Assembly: GCA_037444575.1 (NCBI GenBank)
Contig: JBBIME010000007.1
Location: 248,001 to 312,000 of the forward strand
Direction: 5' to 3'
Length of the DNA: 64,000 nt
From: Bacteriovorax sp037444575
Lineage (GTDB): Bacteria; Bdellovibrionota; Bacteriovoracia; Bacteriovoracales; Bacteriovoracaceae
In this document: positions 57,655 through 64,000 of the stretch, in pieces
Numbering within the stretch: position 1 is the first letter of the stretch
How the letters are laid out: every line of letters starts with the position of its first letter
The notes under the pieces: generated by a model
What the model was told of the DNA's origin: nothing
The model's input: the letters and a program-made list of their open reading frames with translations, nothing else
Database searches by the model: none
Program-made: the position numbers and the translations under genes

Positions 57655-58848
57655 GTGAAAAGAAGCTTGCTTACATTGTTTCTTATTTGGACTTTAACAA
57701 TTCAGTCAGCTCTAGCATTTACACCACAGGCGTCTACTAATAATAGTGTAGAAATGCAAAAGCAAATCGACCATGCAATTGCTACTTACAATGCATTTTC
57801 CTCGACTCCGTCAAAGATAAATTTTCCATCCTCTGAATACAGTAAAGCTGTTAATGAATACATGGAAAAACATAAAATTAATGGACCACTTCCTAAAGCT
57901 AAATTTATTAAGACAAATACTTATGAATTATCCTTAAAAGGTAAAAACATTGTCGTCGAAATAAATCCAATCCTTGGGATTATTCGCATTAATGGGGTCA
58001 CGCTTGTGCTAAACTCCAAGGGCGGACTAAAAGGGCAACTAGAACAAGTTGAAAAATTTTTAACAAATCCTAAAACAATTAGTGCCTCTGGCAAAAATGA
58101 TGTTCTGACAAAAACAGCAGAATTATTTTTTTCTATACTTGTTCCAAATGCAAGTGCTGACTGCTTAAGTAAATATGATAATGCAATTATCGCTCAAACT
58201 CCTGAGCACAAATGGTATGAAAAATTGCCTGCGGAATGGCCTTTGGCAATCATTATCCTTGCCGGGCTTTTACTTCCTCCTGTCGCTGCCAATATTGTAG
58301 CAGGAACTGTGACTGCTGGGCTTATTGGTATTGCCATTGAAGGATCAGTTCATGCTGAAAAGTATGATCGGATCCAAGCAGAGAGAAAAAAGAAAGAGGA
58401 TGCTCTTGAAGAGCTAGTAATGATAAAAGGAGCTTTATCAATAGCGGAAAGCGGAACAGTTCCCCCACCTCAACAGACTGCAGAGAGACCATTTACTCAA
58501 GACGAATTGAGATTTCATAATCTCTATTTTAAGTATTCAAGCTTTATCCAAAAAACAGGTGGAGTCCTCCTTTCGAAAGAAGAATTTTTAAAAGCTCTAG
58601 CTACTGCCAACAAAGAGGAGAAGCTTTGTAGTCCGACACTATTAGATACAGTTGCAAAAGTAACAGAAAAAATAATGGTACAAAATTCTTCTCTTGATCC
58701 AAATGAATTAATTAAAAACATTGATCCCATAACTGATGATAAAGCAGCATCGACAGTTGATGATCATCGTAGAGATGCACCTAAAGATGTGCCTGATGTT
58801 GGTGTTAGTGAACAGAAGAGTAATTCAAGTGTTGGCGTTGACAAGTAA
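57655..58848 (+). CDS. Exported protein with central hydrophobic segments, unknown
   Basis: 397 residues. A signal peptide (LLTLFLIWTLTIQSALAFT) is followed by a helical region, then a hydrophobic stretch at about 196-225 (WPLAIIILAGLLLPPVAANIVAGTVTAGLIGIA) that may cross the membrane twice. A charged coiled-coil-like segment follows (KYDRIQAERKKKEDALEELV), and the tail is acidic. No family recognised. The GTG at 57655 follows TGGAG by eight bases and starts the signal peptide; a TTG at 57637 is less likely. It precedes the MCP gene by 130 bases and may share its regulation. Confidence 0.68.
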   Translation: MKRSLLTLFLIWTLTIQSALAFTPQASTNNSVEMQKQIDHAIATYNAFSSTPSKINFPSSEYSKAVNEYMEKHKINGPLPKAKFIKTNTYELSLKGKNIVVEINPILGIIRINGVTLVLNSKGGLKGQLEQVEKFLTNPKTISASGKNDVLTKTAELFFSILVPNASADCLSKYDNAIIAQTPEHKWYEKLPAEWPLAIIILAGLLLPPVAANIVAGTVTAGLIGIAIEGSVHAEKYDRIQAERKKKEDALEELVMIKGALSIAESGTVPPPQQTAERPFTQDELRFHNLYFKYSSFIQKTGGVLLSKEEFLKALATANKEEKLCSPTLLDTVAKVTEKIMVQNSSLDPNELIKNIDPITDDKAASTVDDHRRDAPKDVPDVGVSEQKSNSSVGVDK

Positions 58849-58981
58849 ACAAACCAAGCATTTTACTCGGATAAATCCGTGTCTTAATATAACCTTCATT
58901 TATTAATATAGTATTAACTTATCAATAAAATCTCCGATCGATAAAGAATATTGAACATTCTAACAGATTGGAGACGAGCAT

Positions 58982-60538
58982 ATGAACTTTGGGGCAATGA
59001 GTTTTAAAAAGAAAATCATAATAAGTTTCTCATTCATCATCCTCTTGTTCGTCATGATTTTATCCTTTCTTCTTAACTCCCAATATAAACTAGGGGCGCT
59101 TCAAGACGAGGGGGCGGGTCGCTTTAAAGATACAGAAGTGATTTCCGAAATTCTTCTAGAAGTTACTGAAGTCTATACAGTGGCAGCGGATGCTCAAATT
59201 AATCACAATCTAGATGAAACCAAAAAAAGTTTGGCCGAGATTAAAAAGAGGATGCAGACAAGCATTCCCGTGATCACTAAAATGGCCGATACAGATCAAG
59301 AAAAAAAGTGGGCCAAGGAATTTGAAGCAAGCTACATCAAATATGTCAGTACTATTGAAAATGAAATGCTGCCAGAGCTCGAAAAAAGTGCTGTCTTAAA
59401 TCAAAAAACAAAGGAGCTTGATGATAAGATTGATGGGCTTAGAGTTGAGACACAAAAACCCTTAAAGTCATTTTATGAATCTATTCGCAACGAGTCTCTG
59501 GCCTCTGATAAAATATTTGATAAAACTTTTAACGAAGGAATAAAATTATCAATTATAGCTGCTATCATCGCTGTAATTATTTCTATTTTCACAGCCCTAT
59601 TTATATCTTCTAAAACGAGTTCGGCATTAAACAATGTCAAAAATGAACTGGTAAAAACTTTCGAACAAATTGTGGAAAACGCTAGCAAAGTGGCCAAGGC
59701 TGCTGAGCATTTATCTGAATCAACCACAGAGCAAGCTTCTGCCATTCAGGAAACATCTGCATCCATGGAAGAAATGAATTCAATGATAAAAAAGACAGCT
59801 GAATCCGCAAGTGAGTCAACGAGACTTTCCAAATCAAGTGCTCAAAATGCGATTAAGGGAAAGGAGACGTCCGAGCATTTAGTGAGATCAGTAAATGAGA
59901 TTGAAGAAAACAATAAATCGATCATGGCCGAAGTCCAAACAGGCAACGAAAAGATTGGAGAAATTGTAGGCCTCATTAATGAAATAGGTGTTAAAACCAA
60001 AGTGATAAACGATATCGTTTTTCAAACCAAACTACTCTCTTTCAATGCTTCTGTTGAAGCTGCACGGGCGGGAGAACAAGGTAAAGGTTTTGCGGTCGTT
60101 GCTGAAGAAGTTGGAAACCTGGCACAGATGAGCGGTATAGCTGCAATGGAAATTTCAGCAATGCTTGAGAGCTCTACCCACAGAGTAAGATCCGTGATTG
60201 ATGAGACTCAAAAAGGCGTTGGTGATATTTTATCAAAAGGAAGTCAAGTCGTCCGTCAGGGGCTAAGTGTTGCGGATCAGACTGCAAAAATTTTAATGAT
60301 CATCGACGGCGATATTCAGATGGTGGACACTAATATTTCTGAAATATCTATTGCCAGTGATGAGCAATCAAAAGGAGCAGATCAAGTTGCCCAGGCCCTC
60401 CACCAATTGGATCAGGCAACTCAAGCAAACTCGAGTCTCTCTCAAGAACTTTTTGGATATTCTAAAGATCTTTCTGAGCAAACAGAAAAATTAAAAATCG
60501 CTGTTAGTGAACTTCAAAAAGTCGTTGAAGGCGCATAA
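58982..60538 (+). CDS. Methyl-accepting chemotaxis protein
   Basis: 518 residues in the classical layout: membrane helix 1 (about 11-30), a periplasmic four-helix-type sensor (about 31-185, rich in Lys and Glu), membrane helix 2 (about 187-209), a short linker and a long methyl-accepting coiled coil. The hairpin tip is NDIVFQTKLLSFNASVEAARAGEQGKGFAVVAEEVGNLA, in part the universal MCP signature. There is no clear HAMP sequence between helix 2 and the signalling region, so it may be HAMP-less. GGAGACGAG lies before the ATG. No CheR-binding pentapeptide is seen at the C-terminus. Confidence 0.95.
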   Translation: MNFGAMSFKKKIIISFSFIILLFVMILSFLLNSQYKLGALQDEGAGRFKDTEVISEILLEVTEVYTVAADAQINHNLDETKKSLAEIKKRMQTSIPVITKMADTDQEKKWAKEFEASYIKYVSTIENEMLPELEKSAVLNQKTKELDDKIDGLRVETQKPLKSFYESIRNESLASDKIFDKTFNEGIKLSIIAAIIAVIISIFTALFISSKTSSALNNVKNELVKTFEQIVENASKVAKAAEHLSESTTEQASAIQETSASMEEMNSMIKKTAESASESTRLSKSSAQNAIKGKETSEHLVRSVNEIEENNKSIMAEVQTGNEKIGEIVGLINEIGVKTKVINDIVFQTKLLSFNASVEAARAGEQGKGFAVVAEEVGNLAQMSGIAAMEISAMLESSTHRVRSVIDETQKGVGDILSKGSQVVRQGLSVADQTAKILMIIDGDIQMVDTNISEISIASDEQSKGADQVAQALHQLDQATQANSSLSQELFGYSKDLSEQTEKLKIAVSELQKVVEGA

Positions 60539-60569
60539 AAAAAAGCCCACATATTTCTATGTGGGCTTC
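60537..60569. terminator. Bidirectional terminator between MCP gene and hppA
   Basis: AAGCCCACATA (60543-60553), loop TTTC, TATGTGGGCTT (60558-60568). On the minus strand it is followed by a run of T residues (eight A on the plus strand at 60537-60544), so it is a strong hppA terminator; on the plus strand the tail CTTCTTCTATT is weaker. Confidence 0.85.
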
Positions 60570-60603
60570 TTCTATTATTAAATCGAATTTAATTTTTTAA
60601 AAA

Positions 60604-62667
60604 TTATCCAATTGTCGCAATCAAAGATGCAATCAAAAGAGAAACAACTGACATAACTTTAATTAGGATCGCAACACCTGGTCCAGATGTATCTTTAAAT
60701 GGGTCACCAACAGTGTCACCAACAACAGCAGCCTTGTGTGTGTCAGATCCTTTTGGATGACCTGGAATTCCACCTTTTTCGATGAACTTCTTAGCGTTAT
60801 CCCATGCTCCACCAGCGTTTGCCATGAAGAGAGACATTGTCGCACCAACAGCTAGAGATCCAGCAAGCATCCCTGTAAGAGCTTGAGGTCCCATTGCAAA
60901 TCCAACGATAACTGGAGCTAAAATAGCAATCATCCCTGGAAGAATCATTTCTCTTAAAGCTGCAAGAGTCGCGATATCTACAATTTTACCTGCTTCAGGT
61001 TCAGCTTTTCCTTCGCGAAGACCTTTGATCTCGTTGAACTGTCTAGCGATTTCAACAACGATTGCCTGAGCAGCTTTACCTACTGCAGTCATTGTAGTTG
61101 CACCAACAAGCCATGGAAGAATTGATCCGATAAGGATACCAATAAGAACTCCTGATGAAGTTAATTCAAGTGACATCTTAGCAAGACCATGAGTTTCTCT
61201 TACGTGGTTAACTTCCATTGTGAAAGCAGAGAAAAGTGCAAGAACTGTAAGGATAGCAGACCCGATAGCAAAACCCTTTCCGATAGCTGCAGTAGTGTTA
61301 CCTACAGCATCTAGCTCATCTGTAATATCGCGAGTTGCTTTTCCAAGTCCTGACATTTCAGAAATACCACCAGCGTTGTCAGCAATTGGCCCGTAAGCAT
61401 CAACTGTCATAACAACTGCAGTTCCTGCAAGCATACCAACAGCTGAAAGAGCGATACCGTATAGACCTAAATATTTATCAGCGATGAATGCAGCAGCAAC
61501 AACAAGTAACATTGGGATTGCAGTTGATTCCATACCAACAGCAAGACCGCGAATAACACCTGTACCAGCTCCTGTTTTAGCTGCTTCAGCAGTTAAACGG
61601 ATTGGTTTACCAGCAGTGTAGTACTCAGTAATTAGACCGATAAACATACCACTGAAAGCTCCAGCTGCAAGAGCTACTGTAACTCCTTGAGAAATTCCAA
61701 ACATTGGAACTAATACATAAGAAGCAATAGTTAAAATAATTGGCGGAACGATTAAAGCATTTCTTAGAACTGTTGCAGGAGATGAATTCTTAAACATACG
61801 GGCCATGAAGATAACGATGATTGAAATCACCATACCAAGAGCTGAAAGTAAAAGAGGAATTGTAACACCAGCAAGACGAGCTGCTACTTCATCAGTTCCA
61901 GTGATTAGTCTAGCTAATCCAGAAGCAGGAATAGTAAGAGCGATGGCCATTGCAGCAACGATAGCTGCTACCATTGATTCATAAATATCAGCTCCCATAC
62001 CTGCAACGTCACCAACGTTATCACCAACGTTATCAGCAATAACTCCTGGGTTACGTGGATCATCTTCAGGAATGTTTTCTACAACTTTACCAGCAATATC
62101 AGATCCAACGTCAGCAGCTTTAGTATAAATACCACCACCGATACGAGCAAATAATGCGATTGATGAAGCACCAACTGCGAATGAGTGAAGAATTGTTGCA
62201 AGAGCAGCTGAATCCTTAAACATTACGTAGATTGTTCCAAGACCAATAAGTCCAAGTGAAGCTACTGCCAGACCCATAACCGCTCCACCATCTAGTGCTA
62301 CTAGAAGTGCTGCTGCTTTTGAACCTGTTGAAGCTGCTTGAGTTGTGCGAACGTTTGCGTAAGTCGCAGCTTTCATTCCAGCGAATCCCGCTAGAAGTGA
62401 AAGGAATGCTCCCACAACAAATGAGATAGCTGATACAGCACCTAAGCCGTACCAAAGAGCAGCAGCAACCACTGCTGAATAAATCGCAAGAACTTTATAC
62501 TCGCGAACTAAAAAGGCCATCGATCCTTCGCGTACGTAAGATGCGATTCTTTCGCTTGTTTCATTTCCGCCTGGCTGAGCTTTTACTCGGATGTAAAAAC
62601 CAAGGGCGATTACTAAACCAATCACTCCTACAATAGCAGGAGAGAGAATTAGTGATTCACTAAACAT
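60604..62667 (-). CDS. hppA: Membrane-bound pyrophosphatase, K+-dependent type
   Basis: Ion-pumping pyrophosphatase of 687 residues with about 16 membrane helices. Pyrophosphate-site motifs are GGGIYTKAADVGSDIAGKV, DDPRNPGVIADNVGDNVGD and the C-terminal DTVGDPFKDTSGP. The sequence GNTTAAIGKGFAIGSA has Ala where K+-independent enzymes have Lys, so it belongs to the K+-dependent group, whose members pump Na+, H+ or both. GADIYES has the Asp and Glu-Ser arrangement also found in Na+ pumps. The pumped ion cannot be fixed by eye. AGGAG lies before the ATG; a strong terminator follows. Confidence 0.95.
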   Translation of the reverse strand: MFSESLILSPAIVGVIGLVIALGFYIRVKAQPGGNETSERIASYVREGSMAFLVREYKVLAIYSAVVAAALWYGLGAVSAISFVVGAFLSLLAGFAGMKAATYANVRTTQAASTGSKAAALLVALDGGAVMGLAVASLGLIGLGTIYVMFKDSAALATILHSFAVGASSIALFARIGGGIYTKAADVGSDIAGKVVENIPEDDPRNPGVIADNVGDNVGDVAGMGADIYESMVAAIVAAMAIALTIPASGLARLITGTDEVAARLAGVTIPLLLSALGMVISIIVIFMARMFKNSSPATVLRNALIVPPIILTIASYVLVPMFGISQGVTVALAAGAFSGMFIGLITEYYTAGKPIRLTAEAAKTGAGTGVIRGLAVGMESTAIPMLLVVAAAFIADKYLGLYGIALSAVGMLAGTAVVMTVDAYGPIADNAGGISEMSGLGKATRDITDELDAVGNTTAAIGKGFAIGSAILTVLALFSAFTMEVNHVRETHGLAKMSLELTSSGVLIGILIGSILPWLVGATTMTAVGKAAQAIVVEIARQFNEIKGLREGKAEPEAGKIVDIATLAALREMILPGMIAILAPVIVGFAMGPQALTGMLAGSLAVGATMSLFMANAGGAWDNAKKFIEKGGIPGHPKGSDTHKAAVVGDTVGDPFKDTSGPGVAILIKVMSVVSLLIASLIATIG

Positions 62668-62716
62668 TGTTGCTCCTATGTTTGATTAAGATTTTCCGTT
62701 TAAATTAGAATAGTTA

Positions 62717-62745
62717 AGTTAATCTAAAATGATCAATATCGTCAA
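62717..62745 (-). promoter_or_regulatory. Candidate promoter for hppA
   Basis: On the minus strand TTGACG (62745-62740), a 17-base spacer and TTAACT (62722-62717). The -10 element is weak. The leader would be about 45 bases and hold the AGGAG. Confidence 0.35.
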
Positions 62746-62747
62746 GC

Positions 62748-62762
62748 TTTGCGCGGCGCAAA
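62748..62762. promoter_or_regulatory. G+C-rich palindrome upstream of hppA
   Basis: TTTGCGC-G-GCGCAAA, seven-base arms around one base, lying directly upstream of the candidate -35 element of hppA. It stands out as G+C-rich within very A+T-rich intergenic DNA and may be an operator. Confidence 0.45.
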
Positions 62763-62810
62763 TCAATGATCCGTTTGTGAACTTATAAGAGTATAAACCA
62801 TTGTGAATAT

Positions 62811-62850
62811 TAAAAGATAAAGGAGAATGAAGCCATATTAAATGGCTTCA
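62811..62850 (-). terminator. Probable intrinsic terminator after the exported protein gene
   Basis: TGAAGCCAT (62850-62842 read on the minus strand), a five-base loop and ATGGCTTCA (62836-62828), followed on the minus strand by TTCTCCTTTATCTTTT. The U-tract is interrupted, so strength is moderate. Confidence 0.55.
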
Positions 62851-62864
62851 CTCTATAAGATTAT

Positions 62865-64000
62865 TTATTTTTGAAACTTTTCAACAAGAATTTGAGACTG
62901 TTGATCTTTTGAAATACTATTCACAGCTCCAGCATTATTTGGATACAGAACTAGAAGTCTAGCACTCCCCGCCCCTCTCTTAAGAGCAAGAGTCTCCTCG
63001 TCTTTCGCGTTTACAGTTACAACTTCTGGCATATCGTAAAAAGCAAAAGCATTTTCAGCGATATTTATTTTTTGCCATTGTTCACCATGGTTGGCCAAGA
63101 AGTCATCTGAGTTATCATCTGATTCAAGGTTAGACACAGCTAGTTTTATCCCAATATCACCTTGAGCATCAGGTGCAATCTTAGTGATATCTGCTTCAAT
63201 GACGGCTACGTCTGAGTGATCGTAAAATTTCATCTCTCCAACATCGAGAATAGCTGGAATATAGTCTTCTTTAACTGTCTTAGGAGATAATTCAAACGAC
63301 TTTCTAATTTCTCTTGCTGCTTTTGCGTCTAGGAGTAAAGAAGCAAACATATCTTTTGAGATACCGCTTACATAACCTGTTTTGATCCCTAAAAGTTCAA
63401 GATCAGCAACACCATCATTATTAGAATCAATTTGAAGTGAGATATCACATGGCTGCCACTGAGTTAATGAATCATAAAGCTTCACTCCGATTTGAAGAAC
63501 TTTTTTAGATCCACCCTCTGTCTCTTTATCAACAATTCTAATTCCTGCTGCTTCAAGATCACAAGCTGTGCTCTTAGAAAGATTTAGAGGAGGAGTTACA
63601 ACTTTTCTTTCATCTGTGCCTAAAAGATTGAAGATAAGAGCATCTCCATCATTCTGGCCATTGTTGATAAGTTTTAAATTAACCTGAGTTCCCACTTTAT
63701 CAACTTCTGAATTAGTCATTGTTAAAAAATCAGTTGCTGCGATATCTGTTACTTTATTTAGTACCGCAAGGAATGGAAGATTAATTTTTTCTGCTCCATC
63801 TCCTGAAGTTAAAATCACAAATCCATCAGATTCAATATTTGCTTGATCTTCTGCAGATCGAAGAAGTGTAAAGCTCACTGTGATCTTTGCAGTTTTGTGC
63901 GCTTTAACTTTAAATGAACCTGGAAGGTTTACTTTAATATTTTTGCTAGACATTGCTTTTGAAGAGAACACGATGTCTTTGTCAGAGAAATTTGTTAGCG
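62865..64000 (-). CDS. C-terminal part of a large secreted protein, probably a subtilase (cut by window)
   Basis: The reading frame is open to position 64000, so at least 378 residues of a longer protein are seen and the start is missing. The first visible residues (LTNFSDKDIVFSSKAM; SFKVKAHKTAKITVSFTLL; INLPFLAVLNK) look like the fibronectin-III-like domain that follows the catalytic domain in large S8 peptidases. Further on, beta-sandwich-like repeats include a DSNNDGVADLELLG loop typical of a Ca2+-binding site. A possible disulfide is present (TACDL and QPCDI). The catalytic domain would lie outside the window, so the peptidase call is inference. Confidence 0.6.
   Translation of the reverse strand, partial: LTNFSDKDIVFSSKAMSSKNIKVNLPGSFKVKAHKTAKITVSFTLLRSAEDQANIESDGFVILTSGDGAEKINLPFLAVLNKVTDIAATDFLTMTNSEVDKVGTQVNLKLINNGQNDGDALIFNLLGTDERKVVTPPLNLSKSTACDLEAAGIRIVDKETEGGSKKVLQIGVKLYDSLTQWQPCDISLQIDSNNDGVADLELLGIKTGYVSGISKDMFASLLLDAKAAREIRKSFELSPKTVKEDYIPAILDVGEMKFYDHSDVAVIEADITKIAPDAQGDIGIKLAVSNLESDDNSDDFLANHGEQWQKINIAENAFAFYDMPEVVTVNAKDEETLALKRGAGSARLLVLYPNNAGAVNSISKDQQSQILVEKFQK

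Noticed and set aside
1..64000. tRNA/rRNA genes, CRISPR arrays, insertion sequences, prophage, riboswitches.
   Set aside because: All intergenic gaps are below 300 bases, and none shows cloverleaf, repeat-spacer, transposase or recognised riboswitch patterns by eye.

Overview
The window is A+T-rich, densely packed bacterial chromosome from a Gram-negative organism. Lipoprotein maturation (Lnt), Kdo-pathway sugar isomerase (KdsD), many exported proteins and lipoproteins, MltG, DacB and chemotaxis genes all point that way. The overall flavour (many large unrecognised exported proteins and lipoproteins, secreted subtilases, a secreted DNase I-fold protein, HEAT/LRV repeat proteins, a K+-type membrane pyrophosphatase and a J-domain/RodZ-HTH fusion) suggests a Bdellovibrio-and-like organism, most likely a low-GC member of the Bacteriovoracales. 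That placement is inference; no rRNA or tRNA gene lies in the window to settle it. I saw no insertion sequence, prophage or CRISPR array.

Layout. 1-9.8 kb: 3'-truncated rho, ruvX, mltG, an LRV-repeat protein, a DksA/TraR-type zinc protein, a secreted subtilase, lnt and kdsD. 9.8-19.5 kb: an exported HEAT protein with a membrane coiled-coil protein, the class IV aminotransferase / yacG / inositol-phosphatase string, a KARI-like reductase-panB-coaX operon, a DUF1275 membrane protein, tcdA and coaD with a quinone-reductase-like gene. 19.6-27.3 kb: leuS-metG, yqeY, a secreted nuclease-like protein. 27.3-36.2 kb: an unusual operon in which a 1454-residue lipoprotein is followed by an ICMT-type methyltransferase, a DUF3419/BtaA-like transferase, a haem-oxygenase-like diiron protein and a GNAT acyltransferase; it is divergent from a second large lipoprotein gene. 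36.2-49.7 kb: fadD, an RRM/RGG RNA-binding protein, the five-gene dacB-ade-GIY-YIG-carbonic anhydrase-HD operon, an esterase-like phytase, exported unknowns, manA and a stand-alone LON domain. 49.9-54.4 kb: a five-gene operon of MinD-like ATPase, J/HTH fusion, rluD, pgeF (YfiH) and a VKOR-DsbA fusion. 54.4-64 kb: a small unknown membrane/exported operon, a pseudo-receiver/CheX protein, tatD, an MCP, hppA, and the C-terminal end of a large secreted protein that runs off the window.

How the genes connect. Three coenzyme A genes sit close together (panB, coaX and, 3 kb on, coaD), and the reductase-like gene translationally coupled to panB is a good candidate for the missing ketopantoate reductase step. 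Envelope work is represented by mltG, dacB, lnt, kdsD, manA and pgeF. The best candidate for an undescribed system is the 27.4-34.8 kb operon: the combination of a SAM-dependent aminocarboxypropyl-type transferase, a diiron oxidase-like protein, an acyltransferase and a methyltransferase looks like a small-molecule or lipid modification pathway. A palindrome found at its promoter (GTCTA-N5-TAGAC) recurs 12 kb away upstream of a sigma-54-type promoter.

Starts were chosen from visible Shine-Dalgarno sequences where possible. Several genes (ruvX, lnt, tcdA, the LON gene) lack one and have a -10-like box directly in front of the ATG, suggesting leaderless mRNAs. All functions are by reading motifs; no database search was possible.
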